DNA of 64,000 bases from UTCHB3 sp002050155 (GTDB lineage: Bacteria > Bacteroidota > Ignavibacteria > Ignavibacteriales > Ignavibacteriaceae), in NCBI GenBank assembly GCA_030584105.1, contig CP129491.1, positions 434,001-498,000 on the forward strand, read 5' to 3'. Both the position numbers and the translations under genes were made by a program. Positions 50,492-59,884 of the stretch are shown piece after piece. Below the pieces are notes generated by a model. The model was not told the origin of the DNA and did no database searches. It saw nothing but the letters and a program-made list of their open reading frames with translations. The number at the start of each line of letters is the position of its first letter. The stretch's first letter is position 1.

Positions 50492-52374
50492 AGAAAAGAA
50501 GCCTGTTTTTCACCCTTCCGATGCTTTTAATTTTCGGCGGGGTAATGCTGGTAACCTCGGTATTGATATTTAATTATATCCTGCAGGGGGTTTTTGGCTC
50601 TTATGCTTTCTCTGCCGACGGCTTTAATATTGAAGCATTTTCAAAGATTTTTGGAAGCCCAACCGTCAAGGTTGCCATCTTTAAATCCAGGTCAACCGAA
50701 AATTACCTTCCTAAAGGTTCAACCTGGATTCAGGATAATGTTACAGCCTGGGAAAACTATGTAAGGGGTAACAAGCTTGAGGCAACCGTTATCAGTGAAA
50801 CTGATCTGGAAAAAGGGGTTTTAACACCTGAAAATTACCAGATACTGGTTATGCCTGATGTTAAATCGATGAGTGACAGAGATATTTTAACCGTTAAAGA
50901 ATATTTGGATAAAGGCGGAAATATTATGGCTACGGGGGCGACCGCCAGTTTTTCCAGTGACGGTAAATGGAGAGGTTGGGAATATTTCAAAGAGGTATAT
51001 GGAACAATCTTCACGAAAGAGATACCCAAAATTCCATCACCAAGATTATTAACCTTGAAAGGTTCTTCGCCAATTACATTCAATATCCCTACAGGTTACA
51101 GGTTAAAAGTTGCCACTTGGGATAATTTAGTGGCTACGCGTGTACTTGACCCCCGTACACAACAGCTCAGTTTCTGGTATGATTTTACACTTGACTCGGG
51201 CTTGGTTAAAGAAGAAGTTCTTAACACTTCCGGTTTGTGCTATGGCACCTACGGAAAAGGGCGGTTTGTGTGGTACGGGTTCGATATCATTACGATCGTA
51301 GGGCAGCAGGAAGAGTATATGGTGTTGGATAACCTTATCAGAAACTCGTTAAACTGGTTGGCGAAACAACCGAACGCATTTATGGTTGAATGGCCCGGTA
51401 ACAAGAAAGCGGCTGCTATAATTTTAGCACAGGTGGGGGATGAGCCGAACAACATCAAGAACTTATTGCCAATTCTTTCGCAAGAAGGGGCAAAGGCAAC
51501 TTTTATAATTAACAGTGGTTCGGCTGCACAAAACAGTGATTTACAAAAAACGCTTACGGGGTATGGGGATATCGTTGGTGTTGTTGATATTGGCTATATG
51601 AGTTCGGTTAACGACACGGTTAACAAGTTAAAAAAGTTGGATGCTCAGGAGAAAACATTTGCTACGGCAATTTCTAACTTTAAAACTTCTTCAGGTGCCA
51701 AAATTAAGGGTATTTCCCCTTTGTATGGTTTATTTGACGATAACTCTCTGATGGCTGCAGCTGCATCCGGTGTTAAGTATATTATCACAGATTCGCTGAC
51801 CGACAGGTCGGTCCCAAAATATATTGTAAAAGGGGAAGATGCAATTTTAGCAATAACAAAAACTGTTAGGGACGATAAAATAATTGTTGGCGATTATGGT
51901 TTGGTTGACCACGACTATCAATTATACACTTACCAGGAAGATATTGATCGTTTGATTTTTGAGGGCGGGTTATATGTATTAAAGTTGCACACGGAGTATC
52001 AGCTTAAGCCTGAGTATGTTTCTGTTGTTAAAGATGTAATTAAATACATGAAAGAAAAAGAGATGTGGGTTACTAACATGCCCGCTCTTTATAACTGGTG
52101 GACCACTAAGAACAGAATAGAACTTAGGGTGGAAGCCAGAGGAAACAGCAGAATGGTGGTTGCAATTTCAAATGTTGGTAAAGGTACTTTGAAGGAAGTT
52201 CTTGTGCCCGTTGATTTTACAATGATGCCAAAACGCTACAAAATTTCAACAGAAATTATTAATACTCCGTTGCCTGATGTTGAAGTGAACAAAACTCTGA
52301 AAAAACTGACCCTAAAGGTAAAGAATTTGAAAGAGTCGGAGTCACGCATTTATTATATAGATTACAAAAATTAA
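50482..52374 (+). CDS. Membrane-anchored protein with glutaminase-like and degenerate deacetylase domains
   Basis: The 630-residue protein starts with a GTG overlapping the previous gene and has one N-terminal membrane anchor (about 10-32). Residues about 60-200 resemble a class I glutamine amidotransferase-like fold (VKVAIFKSRSTENYLPKG, ILVMPDVKSMS). Residues about 300-520 resemble a NodB polysaccharide deacetylase: KKAAAIILAQVGDEPNNIKN, GAKATFIINSG and LKLHTEYQL. The Asp-Asp and HxxxH metal residues of active NodB enzymes are not visible, so catalysis is doubtful. A beta-sandwich tail follows. It may bind or shape the nascent polymer in the periplasm. Confidence 0.65.
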   Translation: MALKKRSLFFTLPMLLIFGGVMLVTSVLIFNYILQGVFGSYAFSADGFNIEAFSKIFGSPTVKVAIFKSRSTENYLPKGSTWIQDNVTAWENYVRGNKLEATVISETDLEKGVLTPENYQILVMPDVKSMSDRDILTVKEYLDKGGNIMATGATASFSSDGKWRGWEYFKEVYGTIFTKEIPKIPSPRLLTLKGSSPITFNIPTGYRLKVATWDNLVATRVLDPRTQQLSFWYDFTLDSGLVKEEVLNTSGLCYGTYGKGRFVWYGFDIITIVGQQEEYMVLDNLIRNSLNWLAKQPNAFMVEWPGNKKAAAIILAQVGDEPNNIKNLLPILSQEGAKATFIINSGSAAQNSDLQKTLTGYGDIVGVVDIGYMSSVNDTVNKLKKLDAQEKTFATAISNFKTSSGAKIKGISPLYGLFDDNSLMAAAASGVKYIITDSLTDRSVPKYIVKGEDAILAITKTVRDDKIIVGDYGLVDHDYQLYTYQEDIDRLIFEGGLYVLKLHTEYQLKPEYVSVVKDVIKYMKEKEMWVTNMPALYNWWTTKNRIELRVEARGNSRMVVAISNVGKGTLKEVLVPVDFTMMPKRYKISTEIINTPLPDVEVNKTLKKLTLKVKNLKESESRIYYIDYKN

Positions 52375-52392
52375 AAAAAATCGGTTTTTACC

Positions 52393-53694
52393 ATGATTAA
52401 AAAGTTTGGCTTAATTGTCATCTTATCAATAGTTACTATTTCATTTTCATCCTGTTTAGATATAATCGGCGGAGGTGATTCGATCCCTCCACAGGTATCG
52501 CTTTACTCTCCCAAATCTAATGATACAATAGTCCTTGCGCCTCAAGAAATAATCTACGATGCTTTTGACGATCAAGGTATTGCCAAAGTTGAGCTTTATA
52601 TTGATGGGGTTATGCAAGGTTCTTACCCGGCTGAAAATGGAGTACGACCTAAAGTAACATTAAATCTTGATTCTGCAACTTTTATCAATAAGAAGTTCAG
52701 TTACTATATTCGTGTTTACGATCTTGGCGGCAACTTCACAAACAGTGACACTAAAACGAACATAACGGTTATTCTTTCAAAAGACCCACCTTCGGCGCCC
52801 TTTGGTCTTTCAATCATAGAGCCTGAAGGTTCGTCGGAAATCATTCTATCGTGGCAGGACTCCTCAAAATTGGTTGATGGTTACGAAATTTGGGTTAGTG
52901 AAATAAACACGAATGATGCTTCATTTTACCAGTATGCCGATGTTTCCGGGGCAACAAGATTATTCCCATTCCCTAAACCGGGAACGATAAATTATTATAA
53001 AATTAAAGGTTACAACCGTATTGGTAAATCGCCGTTCAGTACGATAATTAATTCAGAAGGCGGAACCGGTTCCGGTGTGCTGGGGCCTACGGGTTTAACT
53101 GCAAAGGCATGGGGTACGAAGGAAGTGGAACTTAACTGGACGAACCGTGCAACTGATGCAGTCTTCTTAAATGTAATGAGACGAGCCGCAAGTTCGTCGC
53201 TGTGGAGTTCAATTGCAACGGTGGCTGCCAACCGCACTTCATACACGGATAACTCCGGGTCACTTTCAGCAGGAGCCACATATTATTATAAGATTAGAGT
53301 GATTGCCCAGTCTGATTCAGGTTTCTCAAAGGAAGTGTCGGTTGTAACCTGGCCCTTCGATCTTAACCCTGCTTCTAACTTAGTTGCTGTTTATGCCGAA
53401 CCACCTGCAGCAAGCAAAAAGATGGTAAAACTTACCTGGAGAGATAACTCAAACCAGGAAGAAAGTAACATTGTTGAGCGAAAAGAAGGTGCCGGTGGTA
53501 CCTACCAGGCATTGGCTTATTTATCGCAGGATATAACCGCTTTTGACGATACTTTGGTTGTGCCGGGTAAAACATATTACTACAGGATTAAAATAGCCAG
53601 ACAGGATTATATCTCCAAACCTTCAAACGAGGTGTTCGTTACGATTCCCGCGGGTTCTAAACCGATATTTCGCGACGAACGCACAAAAAGATGA
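52393..53694 (+). CDS. FN3-domain lipoprotein
   Basis: The 433-residue lipoprotein (lipobox FSSC) has an Ig-like N-terminal domain (PPQVSLYSPKSNDTIV, about 32-125) and three fibronectin type III domains (about 130-420) with PFGLSIIEPEGSSEIILSWQ, GLTAKAWGTKEVELNW and NLVAVY starts. Such modules in this setting usually bind polysaccharide or protein at the cell surface. It is 19 bp after the deacetylase-like gene and 8 bp before the kinase gene, so it is part of the same operon. It may retain polymer at the cell surface. Confidence 0.82.
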   Translation: MIKKFGLIVILSIVTISFSSCLDIIGGGDSIPPQVSLYSPKSNDTIVLAPQEIIYDAFDDQGIAKVELYIDGVMQGSYPAENGVRPKVTLNLDSATFINKKFSYYIRVYDLGGNFTNSDTKTNITVILSKDPPSAPFGLSIIEPEGSSEIILSWQDSSKLVDGYEIWVSEINTNDASFYQYADVSGATRLFPFPKPGTINYYKIKGYNRIGKSPFSTIINSEGGTGSGVLGPTGLTAKAWGTKEVELNWTNRATDAVFLNVMRRAASSSLWSSIATVAANRTSYTDNSGSLSAGATYYYKIRVIAQSDSGFSKEVSVVTWPFDLNPASNLVAVYAEPPAASKKMVKLTWRDNSNQEESNIVERKEGAGGTYQALAYLSQDITAFDDTLVVPGKTYYYRIKIARQDYISKPSNEVFVTIPAGSKPIFRDERTKR

Positions 53695-53701
53695 TTGAAT
53701 A

Positions 53702-56700
53702 ATGGAAGCAGGTGCCGGGCTTAAAAGTGTTTTCGATGGTTTTGCCGCCGGATTACAGTCACCCTTTATCGTGGTTGATTCAAGCGGAAACCTAATAGCT
53801 TACAATAAGCCGGCGACTGATCTATTTGGAATTGGTGCGGGCGCAATATCGTTTGCAGATTTGTTTCTGATTTCAGAGAGCAGGAAGATTAAAACTCTGC
53901 TTACTTCGTCGGAGAGTAAAGAATATGGCGAGAGTATCAGCCTGTTTTTAAGGAACGGTAAAGAGATTTCAGTTTCCTACAAATTCCGGACTGTTGAATA
54001 TCAGGAAGAGCGATTCAGGTTGCTGCATTTCAGCGAATCTGAACAAAACGATTCCGGCTCGCTTAAACTCAGTTTTTCCGGTCAGGAACGCGACAAACTG
54101 AACCTGAGTTCGGGTCTGCTTGATTTGATCGGTGATATAGAATCTTCCTATCCGTTCACATATCTTACGAAAACCCGGCTTCAGGCGAGCGCAAACAGCC
54201 TGACGGAAATGATCTGGCTGAAAGACCCTGAAGGTAAATATGTTCTTGTAAACGATAAATATGCATCACTTTTTAACTTAAAAACAAGCCAGTTGGAAGG
54301 GAGGACCGAGAAACAGTTCGTTCCTCCGTATGTTGATCTGTTTTATTCTTCACTTGAAGAGTACCTGAAAGAAGTCGGTTCAATTGTAAAAATTGTTACC
54401 AAAAATGTAAAGGGAGTTGTATTAGCAGAGCCGTTTGAAATTTTGGAAATCCCATTTTTAGATTTAGAAAACAAGTTAGTAGCTCTGCTTGGGATAGCAA
54501 AAAAATATGAAACTGAGAGTATAAGCGGTAACATTAAATCAGATAATAGCCTTATATTTGATGATTCTAATATTTTTAATCTTGAAAATGTTTTAAAACT
54601 GAAAAACAAAATGTACGAATTTTTAGTCAGTAAAAACCCGGATGCAGTGTTCATTTATGATTTGGAGTCATTCAAATTCTTAGATGTAAATGCAGCTGCA
54701 TTATCGCTGTATGGCTACAGCAGAGATGAATTTCTTCAGATGGATCTTACCGATCTTTACCTGTTTGATGATATACAAAGCATTGCCGGTTCCGCCAAAA
54801 ATGAAGAAGAGAAATTTGACGGACCTTACAAGCACCGGAAAAAAGACGGCTCGTTGATTCAGGTAGAAATTTTCAAAGTTGCTTTCACCTATGAAGGTGC
54901 GAACGCCTATTTTAATATAGTGCGGGATATAACCGGGTTGCTTGAAAAAGAAGAGCGGCTTCAGATGATGAGAACCGCTTTTGAACATTCTCAGGATATT
55001 TTAATTATAACCGACAGCACCGGGTTCATTACTGAAGTTAACCCTGCAACAGAAAAGTATCTTGGGTTTACCCACTCGGAACTTATTAACAACAGCATTG
55101 TTTCCTTTGCCCCTGAAGAGGCACGAAGCAATTTCCTTAAAAAAAGTTTTACTCCTTTCAGCTTTACGACGAAAATAAAGATAAAAGGCGGTTCGTTGCT
55201 GGATGTTGAATTTACTTCAACTGCATTTCAGGGAGTTGACGGCGAGATAAACCGGATGTCTTTTATTGGAAAAGTAGCTGCACCGGCGCCGGCACCCAAA
55301 GAAGTGGTGGTTGAAAAAGAGGTTGAAAAGGTTGTATATGTCGATAAACCCGTTGAAGTAGAGAAGATTGTTTATGTAGAAAAAGATAAATCTGGTGAAC
55401 ACGAAATAAAAGCCGGTGGAATAGAAGCTTCGCAACTTTCGTTCATTTTCCATGAAATCTTAACACCGATTAATGTTATAGTCGGCTTCATCGCCGAGCT
55501 TAAAGATTCGCTTGAAGAGCCAACATCAGAACAACAGGAAGCGATCGAATTTATCGATGAAAACAGGAAAAAATTGCTTTACACGATGGATTCAATCTCT
55601 GAATATGCTCAGATTGAAGAACACTTCAACGAATTGAACAAAACAGAGTTTTCTTTGGGTGAGTTGTTCAATAGGGTGATGAAAGATTTTGCGGAATCAA
55701 ACAACCCGTGGAAGAAGCCGATCGAAATCGAAAAAGTGACTGCTGACTTGCAAATCTCTTCAGATCGGGATAAAATAGCTGATTTAATTGAACTGATACT
55801 GAAAGTAATCTGCCATGTATCAGTTGAAAAACAGATAATTATGAGTGGTTATCAGATAGATGGTTCAAATTTTATTGTTACTTTCCGGGACCATCATGTG
55901 ATGATTCAACAGCAGCTGCTCTATAATATTCAAAATCTTTTTATTGATCTTGATGTATCCAAGCTTCGCGGGTTTGGAGTTTCGAGGTTTACACTATTTT
56001 CAGCACAACGGTTGTTTGATCTTTTAGGCGGAAAATTTGAAATAATTAAAAAGACTAACACACCGCACGAAATTGGGTTAATTCTTCCGATTAACGCGGT
56101 GTTCAAAACAACCGAGAGCACTGCCGAAGAAGGTAAAGAAAAATTGTTCAAGCCGGCATTAGTTGCTGATGCGCGTTCAATTGATTCTGTTGGTGATCAA
56201 AGCTCACGCACGGCACCTGTTGCCCCACGACCTGCGGCACCCGCAGCAACTAAGATGCCTTCCGCACCAAGCCCGGCACAGGTTACACCAAGCGCCTCTT
56301 ATGCTTCTGAGTTAGGCCCAACTCCTCCAAGAGGGGAATACGAAGATTTTGACTTTGACAGGGAATTGGAGTTTTTAAAAACCAGAGGGACAAGAGAAAC
56401 ATCGTCGTTTGACCGAACTTCTGAATCCGTAACCCTACAGATGGAAGACCCTTTCAGAAACACAGGTTACAGAAGAGACACATTTGAGAAAGATAAGTCG
56501 CTTGATTCCGAGTCATTCAGAAGAACTTTTGAAAATGTTCCGCAGGATAAACCTACCCGTCCACAAACTACACAACCGACATATCCTACAACTGAGAGAT
56601 ATCAGGAGACAACTCCTCAACGGCCGGTTACACAAAGTGACCCTGCAACGACGAGGAGATATTCTAAAGGAACTTTGGTTACCGAACCCGCGCAACAACC

Positions 56701-57091
56701 GGCCGAGGCACCTGCAGGGGTGGACCTTACCAAATTAACTTGTTTGTATATTGAAGACCAGCTTGACTCGCAAATCCTCTTCAAAGTGCAGATGAAAGAG
56801 TTGAAAAACATCAAATTTTCTCAAAGTTTTGAGGATGCTATTCCGATGTTGGAAAGTGAGAAATTTGATTTTATTGTGCTGGATATTAACCTTCAAGGCG
56901 AATATAACGGTTTAGACGCACTTAAAATTATCCGCACGATGGATGGTTTAGAAAACACGCCGGTAATTGCAGTAACTGCTTATGTTCTTCCGGGAGACAA
57001 AGAGAAATTTATTGCCACCGGGTTCAACGATTTTGTTTCAAAACCGATATTCAGAAGCAAAATTGTTGAAGTGTTAAGCAAAATTTTTTAA
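53702..57091 (+). CDS. Multi-PAS degenerate hybrid histidine kinase with receiver domain
   Basis: The 1129-residue protein has at least four PAS-like domains in residues about 10-540 (e.g. NPDAVFIYDLESFKFLDVNAAALSLYGYSR), a VEKVVYVDKPVEVEKIVYVEK coil, and a HisKA-like H-box FIFHEILTPINV with His584. The ATP-lid domain lacks the N-box Asn (ILKVICHVS) and G1 Asp-Gly (FRDHHVMIQ), so it probably cannot bind ATP. A disordered Pro/Thr-rich linker (about 820-1015) leads to an intact receiver with phospho-acceptor Asp1061 (LDINL), VTAY and SKPI. It may read PAS signals and accept phosphate from elsewhere. It ends the operon with a GT2 gene. Confidence 0.83.
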   Translation: MEAGAGLKSVFDGFAAGLQSPFIVVDSSGNLIAYNKPATDLFGIGAGAISFADLFLISESRKIKTLLTSSESKEYGESISLFLRNGKEISVSYKFRTVEYQEERFRLLHFSESEQNDSGSLKLSFSGQERDKLNLSSGLLDLIGDIESSYPFTYLTKTRLQASANSLTEMIWLKDPEGKYVLVNDKYASLFNLKTSQLEGRTEKQFVPPYVDLFYSSLEEYLKEVGSIVKIVTKNVKGVVLAEPFEILEIPFLDLENKLVALLGIAKKYETESISGNIKSDNSLIFDDSNIFNLENVLKLKNKMYEFLVSKNPDAVFIYDLESFKFLDVNAAALSLYGYSRDEFLQMDLTDLYLFDDIQSIAGSAKNEEEKFDGPYKHRKKDGSLIQVEIFKVAFTYEGANAYFNIVRDITGLLEKEERLQMMRTAFEHSQDILIITDSTGFITEVNPATEKYLGFTHSELINNSIVSFAPEEARSNFLKKSFTPFSFTTKIKIKGGSLLDVEFTSTAFQGVDGEINRMSFIGKVAAPAPAPKEVVVEKEVEKVVYVDKPVEVEKIVYVEKDKSGEHEIKAGGIEASQLSFIFHEILTPINVIVGFIAELKDSLEEPTSEQQEAIEFIDENRKKLLYTMDSISEYAQIEEHFNELNKTEFSLGELFNRVMKDFAESNNPWKKPIEIEKVTADLQISSDRDKIADLIELILKVICHVSVEKQIIMSGYQIDGSNFIVTFRDHHVMIQQQLLYNIQNLFIDLDVSKLRGFGVSRFTLFSAQRLFDLLGGKFEIIKKTNTPHEIGLILPINAVFKTTESTAEEGKEKLFKPALVADARSIDSVGDQSSRTAPVAPRPAAPAATKMPSAPSPAQVTPSASYASELGPTPPRGEYEDFDFDRELEFLKTRGTRETSSFDRTSESVTLQMEDPFRNTGYRRDTFEKDKSLDSESFRRTFENVPQDKPTRPQTTQPTYPTTERYQETTPQRPVTQSDPATTRRYSKGTLVTEPAQQPAEAPAGVDLTKLTCLYIEDQLDSQILFKVQMKELKNIKFSQSFEDAIPMLESEKFDFIVLDINLQGEYNGLDALKIIRTMDGLENTPVIAVTAYVLPGDKEKFIATGFNDFVSKPIFRSKIVEVLSKIF

Positions 57092-57100
57092 TTTTCGCCT

Positions 57101-57841
57101 GTGCTCAACGGTAAGAAAATTGTTGTAGTGCTGCCTGCCTACAATGCTGCGAAAACGCTTGAGATGACCTACAACGAAATCCCTTTTGATATCGTTGATG
57201 AAGTGGTGTTGGTTGATGATGCAAGCAGCGATGAAACAACAGAGGTGGGCAAAAGACTTGGCATAAAACATCTGATAAAACACGACAGTAACAAAGGTTA
57301 CGGCGGCAATCAGAAAACCTGTTACCGCAAGGCGCTTGAACTGGGTGCGGATATTGTTATTATGCTCCACCCCGACTATCAATACACCCCCAAACTTATT
57401 CCTTCACTTTCCTGGTTGATTGCAAACGAGCTTTACCCTGTTGTGTTGGCTTCCCGTATTTTGGGCAAGGGGGCGTTGAAGGGGGGCATGCCAATCTATA
57501 AATATATAGCAAACCGGGTTTTAACTTTGGTTCAGAACTGGTTGGTTGGTCAGAAACTTTCGGAGTATCACACAGGTTACCGCGCATTTTCTGCAGAAGT
57601 GTTGCGTGCGTTGAACTTGGAGGCAAATTCGGATGATTTTGTTTTCGATAACCAAATGCTTTCGCAGATTATCTTTAAGGGTTTCGATATTGGTGAGGTA
57701 AGTTGCCCGACAAAATATTTTGAAGAGGCTTCTTCAATTAATTTCCGCAGAAGTTCAATCTACGGAATTGGTGTTTTGATTACTTCATTGAAACATCGCC
57801 TGCAAAAAATGGGGCTTGGCAGGTTTAAGATTTACGATTAG
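57101..57841 (+). CDS. GT2-family soluble glycosyltransferase (polyprenyl-phosphate sugar synthase-like)
   Basis: The 246-residue protein has the GT2 motif VVLPAYNAAKTLEMTY, LVDDASSDET and IMLHPDYQY with no membrane segment. It resembles dolichyl/undecaprenyl-phosphate glucosyl or mannosyl transferases that charge a lipid carrier. The start is a GTG at 57101. The convergent neighbour is an ArnT-like transferase that uses polyprenyl-phosphate sugars, which supports this reading. It follows the kinase gene by 9 bp; it may belong to the exopolysaccharide operon or serve ArnT. Confidence 0.85.
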   Translation: MLNGKKIVVVLPAYNAAKTLEMTYNEIPFDIVDEVVLVDDASSDETTEVGKRLGIKHLIKHDSNKGYGGNQKTCYRKALELGADIVIMLHPDYQYTPKLIPSLSWLIANELYPVVLASRILGKGALKGGMPIYKYIANRVLTLVQNWLVGQKLSEYHTGYRAFSAEVLRALNLEANSDDFVFDNQMLSQIIFKGFDIGEVSCPTKYFEEASSINFRRSSIYGIGVLITSLKHRLQKMGLGRFKIYD

Positions 57842-57882
57842 TGCGGTTTTTGCTGCTTTTTCTTGGCTTTCCGTTTATTAAA

Positions 57883-57950
57883 TCTTCCGGTTCACTATTC
57901 CTCAAGCAATTAAAAATTCTTCCGGTTACTCTTTCACCAAGCACTTAGTC
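57883..57950 (+). repeat. Two ~36-bp imperfect direct repeats between convergent genes
   Basis: TCTTCCGGTTCACTATTCCTCAAGCA (from 57883) is repeated in altered form as TCTTCCGGTTACTCTTTCACCAAGCA (from 57919). The second copy runs into the stop codon of the minus-strand ArnT-like gene. Confidence 0.7.
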
Positions 57951-59783
57951 ATTCTTTTCGCTTGTTATTTCTTTCTCAGATTTTCTTTTCAAAAAAATAA
58001 AGCCATTTTTTTCGTACAAAACTTTAAGGGTGGGAATTTTTGTCCACTTCTCCCGTTCATTAATTTTGGTAACAAAATAAGCCGGCTTTTTAATATTGCC
58101 GTAGATCAGGTAGTTTTCAATTTCGCTGTGTTTTACACCAATTCCGGAGGCGCTGTTTTTCTTCATTTTTCTGCTGTAAAAAATATCCGCATAGCTTCTG
58201 AACCCCACGGATTTCACATAAACATCTTTCCCCTGTAAGCTTTCATAAAAAGCAACCGGTGCACCCTGAGTATAGTTTTCGATTTGGGGTAACATAAGGG
58301 GCAACATGAGTGAAAGGGTAAATGCAGTACCACCATAGAAGAAAAAAGCAGATTTTAAAATATGATTTCTGTTCAGAAGAACCACTCCAAAAATTGTGAA
58401 GACAATCAGCAGCAAACCGATAACCGGTTCAAAACCATACCAGACCGAATCCGCCTGCAGGTTTGCTTTCACAAAATCATCCGTTAAGTATGGGATAATA
58501 TCTTTTTTATAAATACCCAATAGTGCAATAGAAGACAGCAATAAACCGATGAAAACACCGGCAACAGATAGCGAAATTTTAAGCCCTTTAAAAGATTTTA
58601 CTTTCCTTTCAGCAATGTTATAAAGCGCCAAAGCCCCCAGAAACGAGACAGGGTAGTAGGCAAGTGAAGAGTAGTGAACAATCTTTGTTTCCACAATTGA
58701 AAAGATAATGATTACAACAGCAAGAAGGAGAATCATAATAGTTCTGAACTGAGCACCGTTTTCGTTTATAGCCCTTTCTTTTCTGAAAGAATAAAACAGG
58801 AAGAAAGAGGCAGGGAAACAACCTAATAAAACAACCACCACATGATAGTAGATTGGTCCGCTGAAACCGGCGTCACCGGTGGTAAGCAGCCTGATTTGAT
58901 ACAAAATAAACGCTTCAAGAAAAGTGGTGCCGTTAACCGCAAGTTCAACCCCAAACCAAAGCCCCGCAACTGCAAGTGCAACAATTCCGAAGAGAATCAT
59001 TCTAAAAATTTGAAATTTTTCACCCACTGTTTTTTCGGTTTGCAGTTTTTCAGGAGTAGAATCTGCAGCAGCCGTTTTTCCGTTTTTAAATTCTTCAACC
59101 TGATCAACTTGGTTTTTTAGTTTCACTGTTTTCATACGGATCAGATTGAAGACAATAAATGTAAGCCCCGGCAGCAACAAGCCGACCGGTCCCTTCACCA
59201 AAATTGCAAGCCCCGAATAGACCCCCGCTAACAAAAGGGAGCGCATTTTGTTCTCTTCGTAATTAAAATTTTTGAAGATATACCAAACTGAAAGAAACAT
59301 GAAAAGATTAAACAGAGGGTCAAGTATTCCCGAGCGAAAATAGAAATAGGGGAGAATGGAGCCTGCATAAGAAACTACCCACAGCGCACCGAATGTTTTA
59401 TTATACAGGGAGGAGCCGATTGAAAAAAGTATAAGCAGAGCAACAATTCCAATCAGTGCGTTCGGCAGGCGGGCGGCAAATTCGTTAACACCAAAAATTT
59501 TCATTGAAGCCGTCTGCACCCAGAAGAAAAGGGGCGGTTTTTCGTAAAAAGGCTCATAGTCGATTGAAACGCGCAGATAGTCGCCGGTTTCAATCATTTC
59601 TCTTGAAGCTTCGGCAAAGTTAATTTCGTCCCAGTCGAACAAGTGAACATTTCCGAGGAAGGGGATAAACATCACAGCGGCGATTAAGATGATATAAAGC
59701 CTGATCGTCTTATTCGGAAGATTTTCTAAAATTTTCGGAAGATTTTCGAAGAAATTCGAAGGTTTTTTCAAAAAAGTGGTCAT
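57945..59783 (-). CDS. ArnT/PMT-like glycosyltransferase (GT83/GT39)
   Basis: This 612-residue inner-membrane protein has about 11-12 membrane segments and a C-terminal periplasmic part. The first periplasmic loop has LFDWDEINFAEASREM, the Asp-Glu signature of dolichyl/undecaprenyl-phosphate sugar transferases, and FYEKPPLFFWVQT and AARLPNALIG follow. The enzyme should transfer a sugar from a polyprenyl phosphate to lipid A, a protein or another envelope acceptor; ArnT is the best known case. The N-terminus contains three 7-residue repeats built from 21-bp DNA repeats. It is convergent with the GT2 gene. Confidence 0.88.
   Translation of the reverse strand: MTTFLKKPSNFFENLPKILENLPNKTIRLYIILIAAVMFIPFLGNVHLFDWDEINFAEASREMIETGDYLRVSIDYEPFYEKPPLFFWVQTASMKIFGVNEFAARLPNALIGIVALLILFSIGSSLYNKTFGALWVVSYAGSILPYFYFRSGILDPLFNLFMFLSVWYIFKNFNYEENKMRSLLLAGVYSGLAILVKGPVGLLLPGLTFIVFNLIRMKTVKLKNQVDQVEEFKNGKTAAADSTPEKLQTEKTVGEKFQIFRMILFGIVALAVAGLWFGVELAVNGTTFLEAFILYQIRLLTTGDAGFSGPIYYHVVVVLLGCFPASFFLFYSFRKERAINENGAQFRTIMILLLAVVIIIFSIVETKIVHYSSLAYYPVSFLGALALYNIAERKVKSFKGLKISLSVAGVFIGLLLSSIALLGIYKKDIIPYLTDDFVKANLQADSVWYGFEPVIGLLLIVFTIFGVVLLNRNHILKSAFFFYGGTAFTLSLMLPLMLPQIENYTQGAPVAFYESLQGKDVYVKSVGFRSYADIFYSRKMKKNSASGIGVKHSEIENYLIYGNIKKPAYFVTKINEREKWTKIPTLKVLYEKNGFIFLKRKSEKEITSEKND
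59713..59775 (-). repeat. Three in-frame 21-bp repeats at the ArnT-like N-terminus
   Basis: Units of 21 bp start at 59713, 59734 and 59755 on the plus strand, each opening with TTCG(G/A)A(A)G. On the coding strand they give related heptads in KKPSNFFENLPKILENLPN. The frame is kept. Confidence 0.85.
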
Positions 59784-59884
59784 CAGGGAAAATATACTTT
59801 ATAAGGGTAAAATTATTTTAAAATGTTCGGTTATTTTAGACTACTAATTTAACTCATTTTTTCAGATTAATCAGAGAGAAAAAA

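Noticed and set aside
55930..56151. Minus-strand ORF within the hybrid kinase
   Set aside because: It is antisense to a long open frame with clear domains and has no independent support.
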